Positions 21,885 to 32,748 of a stretch of 64,000 nt of DNA are shown in pieces. This DNA is from Fragilariopsis cylindrus CCMP1102 (taxonomy: Eukaryota; Bacillariophyta; Bacillariophyceae; Bacillariales; Bacillariaceae): contig FMBT01000300.1 of NCBI GenBank assembly GCA_900095095.1, forward strand, positions 558,001 to 622,000. Direction: 5' to 3'. Under the pieces are notes generated by a model. It was not told where the DNA came from and ran no database searches. It saw only the letters and a program-made list of their open reading frames with translations. A program made the position numbers and the translations under genes. Each line of letters begins with the position of its first letter. Position 1 is the stretch's first letter.

Positions 21885-23573
21885 TCAGGATAAGAGGTGG
21901 TCGACTTCTTCTGCTGTCACTTCCTTGACGTTAGAGTGCTGCCACCCTTGGAAAGACGGAGCTTTGGTCTCATCTCCTCCGAACTTTTGTACATGATCAA
22001 GCCAGTTGCGAAAATCTGATCCTACCATTAATTTTCGCTGGGCCTTGCCTTCTCGAGCCATACAATTTTCCATAGTAGCCGACCGCGTACTTCCCATTTT
22101 CATCAGTTGGTATACCACGCGCAAAGATAATGGGGACTGTCGCTCCATGCGGTCCACTAGTGTTTTCGCAACAGTAGCAGTCGCGACATTATTTTTGTCT
22201 TCAGTCGAATCCAACGTAGCCGCTACCTCCTTCAGACGTTCAATTAATCCTTCCAAAGAACTTTCCTGTCGAAAAATATCGTCCAAGCCAGCCGCCATAC
22301 CTACTAGAGGACTGGAAAAAAATCCTGCATCGTAAGGTACGTGATCAGTATCCAAAGACGCGTCGTCGCAACCGTCTTCATAAATGGCCGTGAAATCGAA
22401 GGGGAATTCGTTGGAAGAGTCAGCTGACACGTCCGATATCTGTTCGATCAGGTGGGCAACACTACGATTGCGGAATTTTCCGTTCACATCATGAGAATGA
22501 GTGGGGGTAGGGTTGCGTTGAAGTTGTTGCTGTAAATAATTTTGTTTTTGTTGTTGCTGATGATGATTTTGATAATTACGATTACTGCTTTGTCCGTAGT
22601 ATTGTCGGGGCTTAAGTACCAGGCCCTGTTGATCCCATGATGGTAGGGTGGCTAAATCTTCTTCTAATATGGGTAAGATACCCGAATCGCCTATTAAATG
22701 TGTCGCCAATCCTGTCTCAACCATGTCATGGCAATTTGCTTCATATCCTGCCAGTGCCATGATCATACCACATCCTGAATATTGCTTCGATTCCTGATCA
22801 TATTCCCATCCAAGCCGAGGTAGTATGTATGAAAAGCCAATTGGATCGAACGATAGGCCACGAGAGGGATTGAGAATTCGAAGGGAAGTTTCATCAGTTG
22901 CAAGGACATACGAACCCATACAAAGAGCATAACCACCGTCAGTAATTCCTCCGTGTGGCAATGTAATAATCGGAATTTTGGTGTCGGTACCGACTCCCTG
23001 TACTGCCACTGCTAGCTTACGAAGAGATTCCAATAAGTAGTCAATATGATCATTGTCATCGATGTCTTTAATCTGGACCGGGTCGTATCCTCCTGCGACA
23101 TACCAAGTGTGATCAGGTTCGGGGTTACCGAGTCCCGAAAAATTGACCTCCTTACGTTGCGTAATGAACCGTGGCAAACAATTATTGTTACTGGTAATGC
23201 TCTCACTACTATTGGAGTTAGTGTTGGTACCACAATCGACTTGGTCGTCTGTGGCAATCAGCAAACTATTGATGCCTTCGCTTTTGGACAGAGCGCGAAT
23301 TCGATGCGCCAAGCCCTCAAAATCTTCTGCCTCCAAATGTGGATCCAACAAAAAGACACGCCGACTATTACCCATGGGCCTCATGGATACATTTGCTAGA
23401 CTTGTGCCATCGATGTATTCACCAGCGCGATAAGGAATATTTTTCACGGTCAATGGTACTTCTGCAGATTTTGCTATTTCAATGATCCGAGACGCTTCCT
23501 CGGTTCCAATTTTGGCCATATTTTTTGAGATTCGAGGACGAGTAATAACTCGCGATGCAACGGCACTGACCAT
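21885..23573 (-). CDS. Divergent 3-hydroxyisobutyryl-CoA hydrolase / mS47-like protein
   Basis: Single-exon, 562 aa, longer than HIBCH (about 380 aa). The crotonase-fold ECH_2 family is recognised from the oxyanion-hole stretch AGGYDPVQIKD, LPHGGITDGGYALCMGS, SYILPRLGWEY, GLATHLI and the C-terminal part SPLSLRVVYQLMKMGS to VKEVTAEEVDHLL. The N-terminus is free of acidic residues and has several Arg (VASRVITRPRISKNM), as in mitochondrial presequences. A Gln/Asn-rich insertion lies at about 345-380. The segment equivalent to human HIBCH MPETAIG-x-FPD reads LNPSRGLSFDP, so the catalytic Glu and Asp positions both align with Pro. HIBCH homologues also serve as mitoribosomal protein mS47 (yeast Ehd3), which would suit a protein without hydrolase residues. 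Family sure, function open. Confidence 0.85.
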   Translation of the reverse strand: MVSAVASRVITRPRISKNMAKIGTEEASRIIEIAKSAEVPLTVKNIPYRAGEYIDGTSLANVSMRPMGNSRRVFLLDPHLEAEDFEGLAHRIRALSKSEGINSLLIATDDQVDCGTNTNSNSSESITSNNNCLPRFITQRKEVNFSGLGNPEPDHTWYVAGGYDPVQIKDIDDNDHIDYLLESLRKLAVAVQGVGTDTKIPIITLPHGGITDGGYALCMGSYVLATDETSLRILNPSRGLSFDPIGFSYILPRLGWEYDQESKQYSGCGMIMALAGYEANCHDMVETGLATHLIGDSGILPILEEDLATLPSWDQQGLVLKPRQYYGQSSNRNYQNHHQQQQKQNYLQQQLQRNPTPTHSHDVNGKFRNRSVAHLIEQISDVSADSSNEFPFDFTAIYEDGCDDASLDTDHVPYDAGFFSSPLVGMAAGLDDIFRQESSLEGLIERLKEVAATLDSTEDKNNVATATVAKTLVDRMERQSPLSLRVVYQLMKMGSTRSATMENCMAREGKAQRKLMVGSDFRNWLDHVQKFGGDETKAPSFQGWQHSNVKEVTAEEVDHLLS

Positions 23574-24077
23574 AGTGGTGATGAATTTGCTGTGTGACGT
23601 ATCGAATAGGAAATAATAGGAGATACGTGATGGATAGGTGATAGGTAGGTGATAGGTGGATATATGGATAGGTGATGTGCAATTGAGTGTTACTGTTACT
23701 GTTGTTGTACAGTAGATCTACACTGTGGTACTCGAGATGCAATGGCCACGATTGTTGACAGGTTGCCTTGAAATGAAGGAATCCAGTGATCCATGGAATT
23801 CTGTTGTGTGCGCGCAGTGCGCAAGAATTTGAAAAAAACGCCCATCATTGTTTACCGTGGCGCCTTTCACCTTCCTAATCCTGTGTTCTGATTCGTCAGT
23901 CATCCAACGTTTGATTTTGGCGGCGCCATTTTGCTGTTCAACACTTTCGACACAGATCGTGCTTAATTAATTACATATTACATTCGCCGTTCCAACAACA
24001 ACAGTTACTTACTTGTTGATGTGCATCAGTAAAAATTATATTAAAGCTAACTTGCGAATAAAGAACTCATCACTATC
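23574..24077. promoter_or_regulatory. Shared divergent promoter region
   Basis: 504 bp between two head-to-head genes whose products both look mitochondrial. It contains a run of TGATAGGTGGATA-type direct repeats (about 23627-23670) just upstream of the HIBCH-like start and a GGCGGCGCCATTTT segment near 23919. No defined core promoter elements were identified. Confidence 0.4.
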
Positions 24078-24537
24078 ATGTCGTTGTTTGCCGCTCGAAG
24101 AGCAACTACCCAGGCTGCGAGCCGCTCGATGTCTCGCCGTATGTCAACAGCACCTAGATTGCACAAAGCGAAGGATGAATGGGCAGGTTTAGTCAGCAAG
24201 CGCCCTCCTATGGATGTGAGTACCTGTTCGCGCTCCTACAATTGAGATGTTGGTATTCCCCTTTCCATTTTATCTGGATTAATGTTTGTTTATGAATCGG
24301 TCTGATTTTTAATGCAATATTTTCTCTATCCGTCTACTAACGCTCCCCTGCTCTTTTTATTTTTATCCTCTATTGGCTCCATAAAAATTCTAGCATTTGG
24401 ACTCTCATAAGTGTTTTGAACCTCCATACAATCCCATAGTGATAGGAGGAGGAATCATTACGGTTTGGGTGATCGGTTATGGAAGTATGTACTTTGGCTT
24501 TTCTTGGCAACAAAAGAAACAGGGCTATTGGAAATAA
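24078..24537 (+). CDS. Small mitochondrial single-span membrane protein (possible oxidase subunit)
   Basis: Two exons, 24078-24215 and 24394-24537 (intron GTGAGT...TTCTAG), 93 aa. The N-terminus is Arg/Ser/Ala-rich with no acidic residues (MSLFAARRATTQAASRSMSR), a typical mitochondrial presequence. A loop with HKCFEPPYNP is followed by one membrane span (about residues 62-80, VIGGGIITVWVIGYGS) and a short basic end KKQGYWK. Size and topology match small nuclear-encoded subunits of cytochrome c oxidase or other respiratory complexes. I cannot name the subunit. Splice sites, phase and composition all agree. Confidence 0.75.
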
Positions 24538-25933
24538 GAATTCAAGAATTCGCCGGTTCTTTGTTCCTCATACTATGTTGATCACTACTTTTGTTTTTGA
24601 TTAATGGATTTATGAGCGAGGAAGATGACGTTGGTGATTTAGTTTAAAAAGCACAATAATCATACAATTTTCTTCATGAATTATCTTATGAAAAACATTC
24701 GAAAAACACATCTCATTATGTCTACTATCGACTAGACTATCACTGTTAAAAAACTTTTGTTTCATATCCGTAGTATTGTAGTATCTTAGAAGGAAGAGGT
24801 AGTTCCTTATGTCAGTTGCGAAGAGAAGGAGAAAAAAAATAGCCACAAGGTCTCACTATCTCATGATGTTTACAATCTGTTGATATTTATTGTATGAATG
24901 TGTTCAATCTGATATTCACTGTAGGAATGTGTTTAATTTAACATTCATTGTAGGAATGTGTTTAATTTATTCAGAGAAGGTAGATAGCTGTTTATATATG
25001 CAGTCAAAACCGGTGATAACATATTATCAGCCTGATAAGTTTTCTCCAGATAACCCTATGTCTTATCAGCACAGAAAATGTTATAATCTGCATGGTTGCT
25101 GTAAAATCTATCAAATGGGGAAACAATAATACAAACAAGAATTTTTCACATAAAATTGTACCTCAACATTTAAAATATGCTATCATAATTACTATCCACA
25201 TGGTTCTACAGTACCTCAGAGAAAATGAATTACTCTATGTATTGAATATGGATTTTGAACCATCTTTTTAATCAATAATTATTTCTAAAGGGTGTGCATG
25301 TGGTAACATTAAATGTTAAGAGTAATATATGTGATGGCAAATGTGATAATTGCCATAAAGAAGAGAATCACTTGAGAAAAATGTGTGGACTGGACCTCTA
25401 TTTGCTTTCAAACTGGTAGTGTTGCTTGATTATTTCAGCTTCCAGATCTAAACCATTATTTCTGTGACATTAAAATATCCCATCATTCAGTCTGCTGTTG
25501 TGTTCTTCTTTTTTTCTTCTGGTAGACCAAGAACAAAGATAACTACTAATATAACCAACATCAATAATATTGATATATAAGAGACAATATAATACTATAT
25601 CATATATATATACATATATATCATTAATTTAGGGGTGTTTGTAAAGGCATCTTATTCTAATATTATTCTACTGAAGTACAGTGCGTAGGTTGCTTCTCAT
25701 ACCGTACGGTAGTAGAGCCACAATTATTGACTATTAGTGCGCGCAAATATCATCCGAAAAAAAGTTCAAAATAAGTACAGTACAGTACGGTAGGTTGTAG
25801 GCTGTCAACCATTGCAAAACACAAACTGTAACCGATTGAAAGAGTTGCTTTAAATTGTTGCTACCGTTTACATTTTTATATCCAGCCTCCACCGACAGAC
25901 TTGACGAGATTATTCTGGTTCTCACTTAGTACA
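24538..25933. other. Intergenic region without recognised gene
   Basis: Strongly AT-rich spacer with a three-copy minisatellite (listed separately) and a TATATATA-rich patch near 25590-25620. No coding or RNA gene signal recognised. Confidence 0.5.
24889..24974 (+). repeat. 29-bp minisatellite, about three copies
   Basis: Tandem 29-bp units at 24889-24917, 24918-24946 and 24947 onward (partial), sharing the core TGTAGGAATGTGTTTAATTT with a few substitutions in the first copy. Confidence 0.8.
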
Positions 25934-27284
25934 ATGCCCCCGAAGAAAACGAACAAGGCCGCTGCGAAAAAGGTAGCACCGAAGAAAAAGACGACGAAGT
26001 TGAAGCAATGAATGAAGAAGTAAAGGACGATGAGGATAACGATGGGAGTGGCCGAGGTAAACGACAGCGCCGCGAATTCAAACATTACGAGGTTAGTAGC
26101 ATTCGTATCTTATAAGTCGTCGTGTACACTACTGCAATTTCGACTATCTTCCTTTTTTAAAATGTTGATTTCTGAAACAAATATTTTCATTTCTATTTAT
26201 TGTGATATTGCTATGTTCTTGTGTTAATAATTACATACACTATCATACATAATAGCCTGACGACTTCACTATGATATCACATAATGCCACCATCAAAGCT
26301 GCTGCTCTAGAAGAAGGACGCGGAACAAAGTTAGTTGACATCGAATGCGTAAAAGCTTCTATTGATAAATACAAACTCAACTCAGATGAATTTACAAACG
26401 CCTATAAGTTTTTGTTTTCTCGTGGCGTTTCGAATAAGAAAATCATGAAACAAAAGCTTCTCGAATTTAATGGATACCTACCACTAGTTCCAGAAGACCA
26501 AAAAAAAGAGCAGCAGGAAGATGAAGATGAAAATATCGAGGTAAGTTCACAGTTGTGTTTTGAAAGAAAAAAACAATCTATTGGATTCGCGGTAATATGA
26601 AACTCTCACCGATGTACCCTTCATCAACATTCTACCAACATACCTATCCAAAGACAAAGTATGCAACGAAAGCCTTTAAAATGAATGTTAGTCAAATCAA
26701 GACTCTCTGCGAGTTCTTTGCAGTTGACCTAAGAGGCGAAGATGGGAAAACCCTGAACAAGGAGAAGATGATTGATCGTTTGCTTGATTTTTTGAGTTCA
26801 CCAGAAGAAAGCATGGTTAAAGAAAAGGTCTCGTCATGCACGAAGAAAAAAGCTGCTCCTGCTCCCGCCACCAAGTCAAAAAAGAAGTCACCAATCAAAA
26901 AGCGCAAGTCTGTGACGAAAAACGCAGATCCATTTTCTTTACTTAAGGATCATAAAAAGGGAGAGGATCCCAGTGATGCTGCTATACGACAATGGGTGAA
27001 GGCATACATTGTTTGCGTTGACTTGGATACGGCCACAACTAAAGATGCAATTGCGATAGCGTCTGCTAAGTTTGGAGTCGAGATGAAAGACAAGAAGGCT
27101 CGCATTAAGCAGCTTCTTGGTATGTGATACAATGCAAAACACGAAACTAAAAACTGTGATACATCGATCAATATTTGAATTGATGTTGTTTCTTTTTTCT
27201 GCTGCCCCCTATCTTATTTTTTCTTCTACTTTTTCAATTTGTTAAATTCGCCATTCGTCTTCAATTATAGCTGAGGAGATCTAA
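25934..27284 (+). CDS. DEK-type chromatin protein
   Basis: Exons: about 25934-26091, 26256-26540, 26654-27120 and 27271-27284, all with GT-AG borders and matching phase. If the last intron (GTATGT...TTATAG) is spliced, the protein ends IKQLLAEEI; if retained, it stops at 27127. Features: a Lys-rich start (MPPKKTNKAAAKK), an acidic stretch, a central SAP-like part (SQIKTLCEFFAVDLRGED), a KKKSPIKKRKS basic block, and the DEK C-terminal domain (AIRQWVKAYIV to FGVEMKDKKARIKQLL). DEK proteins bind DNA structures and act as nuclear chromatin and histone-chaperone factors. Odd: the ATG at 25934 and the rest of exon 1 lie in different frames. Either one base is missing near 25970-26000, or translation starts at the in-frame ATG at 26008. 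Confidence 0.85.
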
Positions 27285-28271
27285 AGCAAGACAATAACTC
27301 CTTGCTCATAATACTGTTTGTGAATCTTCATGGGGAAATAATTATTACACGGTGACACAACCAACTGGACAGAATTTATCTTGATGACAACTTATGTAGC
27401 TTGCTCGAATATCGGCAGATGGTTTTTGTAGCAGAAGTAGAGTTACTTTAAACTATCATTACTAGCGTCAAGTAAGCCATAGCGTGTAAAATATTTCTCG
27501 TTATTCTTTTGTATCACTTGCTCCTATTAGTTGTATCGTGTTTATTTAAATTCAATCATGATGACCTTGCTTTCCATCTTCATCTAAAACTAGACTTTTC
27601 AACTGCTCTTGCTATTTTGAATATTTAAGCTTGAATGAAAAGAAATGAAGATTTTGACTGATAATATTATGATTTATAGTAATATATTAATATGTACTCA
27701 TAGGAACTACATACAGTACATTTTCAATCCTACTACCCCTTCAATGGTACAATGGTACAATGTTACATTATTTAGTTTTTTTAACAAATATTTCCCCCCC
27801 TCATTTTTGATAACGGTAAGTTAACGTTAACGTTAACCATATATTTTTTCTCATCCAAAAATACAAGCAAAAAGAGGGGCACCTCCTTGGGTTACCTACC
27901 CCCTCTCCCTTTTACCCAGCCAAAAAAATACGTCAGATTCACACATCATCATCGATTGTTCGAATTAGCAGCACCCGACAGAATAAAACATGTGCTGTTC
28001 TAGTTTGTGTTTCAATCGTCATCTCCATGATAAAACATTTGAATGAGTTGCTCAACAGTCACACTTTGATTCAGACAAACTGCTTCAGACAAACTGACCT
28101 AGTTTAGGAAAGATACACTCTTCTTTTCTTCGGTCATGGCAAAATTCTGCCTGGTAAAAAATAGCATCGAACAGAATACAACTGGCACAAAGAAACGAGA
28201 ATGCAGTTAAAATCCTGAATATTGATTATTCGTGTATTTGTACTTGTCGTCTTCAATAAGAAAGGGATAAA
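27285..28271. other. Intergenic region without recognised gene
   Basis: AT-rich spacer; a GTTAACGTTAACGTTAAC palindromic repeat lies near 27820-27837. No gene recognised. Confidence 0.5.
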
Positions 28272-31200
28272 ATGGTTTCCAATAATAGCAAGCAGAATGA
28301 AAAAATTCCCAACAAAAGGTCCGGGATGAGAAAAGCAACGTTTTGCTATGTAGTGGCTTGTCTGTTTGGAAATTCGTCTTCATTATCCTCACCACTTTAT
28401 AACAGGATGGGACCGAAATCCCTGCCAGATGATTTGCTTGAAGAAGGATTAAATCTAGCCAACACTCAGCTTTCCAAAAAAAACCAAGCTAAGACCTCTC
28501 AGGAACAGGTCAAAAGTCGTCCTTCGTACAATATTGATGCAACAGATCCTTCAAATCGACCTCGAATTTCGGCACTTTCATCGGTCCTGACGAGTTCTAC
28601 CCTACCCGGCTCATTTCGGCAGGTTCGGAACAAAGTGATAGAGCAGCTACGGGAAGATAATGATCTAGATCATGCTAAAATTATAATATTTGATATGATC
28701 GAATATCTAAAAGAGAATTCAGTATACGTAAACGAAAAAAACGTTACCACAAACTTCTACTGGCAATAGTGTTTACCCTTACGATCAAAAGCAATACCTC
28801 TCGCCACAAGATCAACGAGATATTTCGGAAGTTATCGATGAAACTTTGCAAGCATTTTTTGCAAGAGCATTTAAACCTGTAGTTCTTAACAATGAAAGTG
28901 TCAATCGTGGCCAACACAAGAAGCAGGACGGATGGCATCGAGTTGCATTAGGAATTGAATTGTTGCAATTGCAACTGGGATCGTCGGATGTACTCGTGCA
29001 TCCTTATCATGATATCCCCAAAAGAGTTCTAGTTCAAGCGCTAGCAGCTGTTACTAGACTACAAGAACAGGAACAGCGACAGTATCAATATAATCGACTT
29101 GGCACGAATGACGAGGCCGCCACCATTCATTCAGATACGGCCTTTCGGCTATTGCAACGTCTTGTTACGGGATTTGGAGTTCGAAATTCACATCGTTCGA
29201 AGCATTTTGAAAATCTGGAAAAGAATAGGTCAAACGGTAGGGGTAGAAGTAATCAATCAACAAAACCAGCCCCGCTCTACGAAGTCGATTTCAACCGTGT
29301 ACTTAATATTTACTCCAGTTCAGGAAAAATGGATATGGCACATCGCGTCATAGCTCTACAAGAACGAACTCCACACGCTCCTGCCCTATCTCCAGTTACA
29401 TATTCTATTCTAGTCAAGGGCTATGGAAAACTATGCGATGCCGATAATATTGATATGCTACTCCGACACGCGGTAGCGACTACTGACGAAAATCAAAAAA
29501 TAATGAAACCAGACACAATTTTTTTTAATTCGTTAATGGACGCCTATATTAACTGTTGCCAACTCAACAAAGCACAAACCATATTAACTGCAATGGTGGC
29601 GAATAATCGATCCATTATGGCTGCTATCGACCTAAAAATGCCAAAACGAAATCCGAAAAGCAGCGAAACTGATTTTTTTACCTTTGCACCTAATGTCTGC
29701 CCCTCCCCGAATCTGAGGTCGTACAATATACTACTTAAAGGATATGCTCAACAGGGTTTGTTGCAAGAAGCGTTGGAGTTGACGGAAGAAATGAAAGCTA
29801 TCGGATCATTTAGGGGTGATGAACGATACTGGTGGGATCACGTGACAACTAATACTTTGGTGCAGGCTGCTGTCATTGCGAAGGAATTTGAAACCGCCAA
29901 GGATATATTGGATCAACATACATTGTTGGAACACAAAAGCAAAAACGAAGGACCTCGTAGTCGTCGTCGTCGCGATCATCCCAACGCAGATGCCTACACA
30001 ACACTTATGGATGGATATGCCAAGGATGGGCAATTGAAGCAGGCGATTGGTTTATTAACAACTATGAAGACCCGCAAGGTGGAACCAAATGAATATCATT
30101 ATTCGTGTTTGATTGGAAGCCTTGCACGCGAAAAAAAGATCTTTCATGCCGAGAGCATGCTAGCTCATGTGAGGTCCACGGGAATTATCACCCGGACGCA
30201 CCAAAAGGCTATTTATAATGCATTTATTTCGGGCTTGGTGCAACGTAATCAAGACACCGCCGACGACCATGATAGACACGTCGATAAAGCTATATTGATT
30301 TTGAAAAATATGATCGAAGAAAGAATAATGCCTGATGCCAACACCGTGGCGATTATCCTTGATGGCTTCGGTCATTGTAACCGACCACGGATGAAAGAGG
30401 CCATAACTCTAGTCGAAAAGCTCGAGACACAGAGGATTATACCTACGAATCATATCAGGGTCACAACGGCCTTGGTTCGAGTTTGTGCCTCTTGCCATAA
30501 TTTAGATGGAGCAATAACATGTTTTCGGAGAATCCCACGTCCGGATGTGGCTGCCATTAATGCCTTAATTGATGCCGCTGTTCGAAGTGGCAACAACAAG
30601 ATTGCGATCGAAAGTTTTGATAGATACTTTAACGGCGATATACCTCGTGCGGTTCCGGATGTAGTAACGTTTTCCACCCTAATTGGTGCCTACATGAAAA
30701 AGGGGTCATTTGATGGATCACGACAAGCTCGAGAGCTTTACCAAGACATGAGATTCCAACGACGCATCCTTCCTGACAAAGGTCTTGTTGACATGTAAGT
30801 AAATAATTTTATTATGAATCAAGCATTTTGCTGTATAACCCGTTTTTTGCTAACTATTATATTATGTTAATGCAATTGAATGTTTCAGAATCGTTAAGGG
30901 CATGATAGAATCATGCAGGACTTGTGGTGTGCAAGCATCTGATGCCCGTTTCGTTGCAGGTGTCTTGAGGGACGCCGAAAAGCTTGACTGGGGCGAAGGC
31001 CAATTGGATCAGAGAAAGAGAGCAATCGATTCAGCTATGAGTAAACATGTTGCAAATGCATGGGAGGAAGAGGCGGAACTCTATGGATTGTGGAAGAACG
31101 ATGGCACAACCAGGAAATTGAGACAGAAAGATAACTTGTTCCAACGTCATGGTTGGAATGAAGTTGATTCTGGATTTCGTTTATGGGGTCCTGGGAAAAA

Positions 31201-31279
31201 GAATGAAGATGCTGCTGACGATTTTTTGCAATCAAAGGGATGGAATGATATAGACTCTGGGTTTCGTGTTTTCTTTTGA
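28272..31279 (+). CDS. Pentatricopeptide repeat (PPR) protein
   Basis: A long PPR protein of about 960 aa. The main part runs to 30794, followed by an intron (GTAAGT...TTTCAG) and a last exon 30889-31279. About ten to twelve PPR motifs are visible, for example PVTYSILVKGYGKLCD, DTIFFNSLMDAYINC, NLRSYNILLKGYAQQG, DAYTTLMDGYAKDG and DVVTFSTLIGAYMKKG. PPR proteins bind organellar RNA for editing, splicing or stability. The N-terminus from Met 28326 has a hydrophobic stretch (FCYVVACLF) that could be an ER signal leading to the plastid; 28272 is an alternative start. The C-terminal tail repeats a GWNxxDSGFR motif twice. The frame shifts by one base at an A7 run (28735-28741), most simply an assembly or real indel. 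Confidence 0.88.
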
Positions 31280-31462
31280 ATGGACTCAGTAAGTCATCAT
31301 GTGTATACTTCAGTTATTGATAGTCACTACTAAAAAGTCAATCAGCTGCCATTTTCCACGCGAATGAGAACACTTTCACCTTCGCCTAAACTATTTAGTA
31401 CGAAAATGCTACTATAATACAACGACGAGATTCCGCTATAGCTATGATTTCTGGCCTGTTAC

Positions 31463-31825
31463 ATGGAAAATACTAGTAGCGCTAACAACGCGATCAACCA
31501 CAAAAAAAAACGATATTCTCTGTGGTCGTGGTTAACCAACAGTCACGTCGGAAAACGAAATTAGCGTATTCTTGTTGGAGAGTACCAACAAGAATATTTG
31601 AATGCTCGCAAGAAAGAAAAGAAGGAAATTGCTATAAGAATTGTCACCTATAAATGATAGTGGGGGAAGGTTCCTAAAACGAAGTGCTGATTCTTCTGTT
31701 TGGTCAGAAGTAACAGAGAAAAAGCAATAGAGAAAACGTCACAAGCCTTACGCGAGGGATTAGATGTACGGCACAAGAAAGTGCGTCCAGAGAAGCTAAT
31801 CGATTACAATTCTACTATGATGTAA
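31463..31825 (+). pseudogene. Decayed DUF6824-family gene
   Basis: Reads as MENTSSANNAI, then in shifted frames NDILCGRG, LTNSHVGKRN, EYLNARKKEKKEIAIRIV, GGRFLKRSADSSVW and KTSQALREGLDVR. This order of motifs (LCGRGG, TN-HxGN, YxxARKKEK, GGRFLKR, KTSQALREG) is the DUF6824 domain, which I recall as expanded in diatoms. At least four frame changes and internal stops separate the pieces within 360 bp, so this is a relic rather than sequencing error alone. Function of the family is not established to my knowledge. It lies on the same strand directly after the PPR gene. Confidence 0.8.
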
Positions 31826-32748
31826 CAAATCCGAGGAAGCGACAAAATTAGTTGAGGGTCTGGTGATGGATTCACCCAAAATAAATGGAACTATCACGCC
31901 ATTGTTTACATCGGAGGTGTTTCCGAAATCGAGTGTGATAACGTACATGGAATCTAAATATACTGCAACGAAGACGAACCGCTTGGATAATATACGATTA
32001 TAATATCATAGAATATGATGTAGAAGAGAAATTAAAAGTAATGCTATTCATTCCACTAGGTCAAGTCCTTACCATCGATTGATAGATAATCGCAGAATAC
32101 ATTATAGTCAAGTAGATATTAATGAAAGCATAAATGATAAGTAATGATGTTACTCTAAATAGGTCGTATTCTATTTTTCCAGGATTTTAGAATTAATTGT
32201 CGCGCTTTATTCTGGTGAATTGGGTTTTAATGATGGAATCTGTTATGTTATAGTAACGTATGGTACTTCAGTTTATCTTCTTTTGTACTTTCGTAACATG
32301 TAATCGAATGTAAAGCGAAAATGCAAATATGAAAAGTATAGCCTAATAATTTTTGCTGACCTAATTATCATAAGTCGTATGTTTGTTGCATCGGGAAGAA
32401 GTCTAACTCGAATCATTTAGTTAAGAAGAATTCTTGTTGATGCGACTTCTAAGATTTTGGAAGGTGCATTTGATGTGTGATCATGATGTGCATAATCTTC
32501 TGTAGCGATTTGACAAATCTAAAGATAAAACAGGCACTGTAATACGAGCTTCACAATATACAAATCCAGAGCTTTCGACCCATTCAATATTCTAATACTC
32601 TCTATTATTGGAGGTAGTAAGTACCATTGCTAATTTTCAAAAGTTTTTCCACCTAACTAAGATCTTAAGATAGTTGAATTAACATATGCTAGTACGTCTT
32701 TGTATCATGAGGAAATCAATAGTAGTAATAAAATGCAGATACCTTTAG
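31826..32748. other. Intergenic region without recognised gene
   Basis: AT-rich, stop-dense; it may include more decayed sequence of the DUF6824 relic just after 31825, but nothing recognisable. Confidence 0.5.

Noticed and set aside
24889-24974. Possible CRISPR-like array
   Set aside because: Units are directly tandem without unique spacers; a eukaryotic minisatellite.
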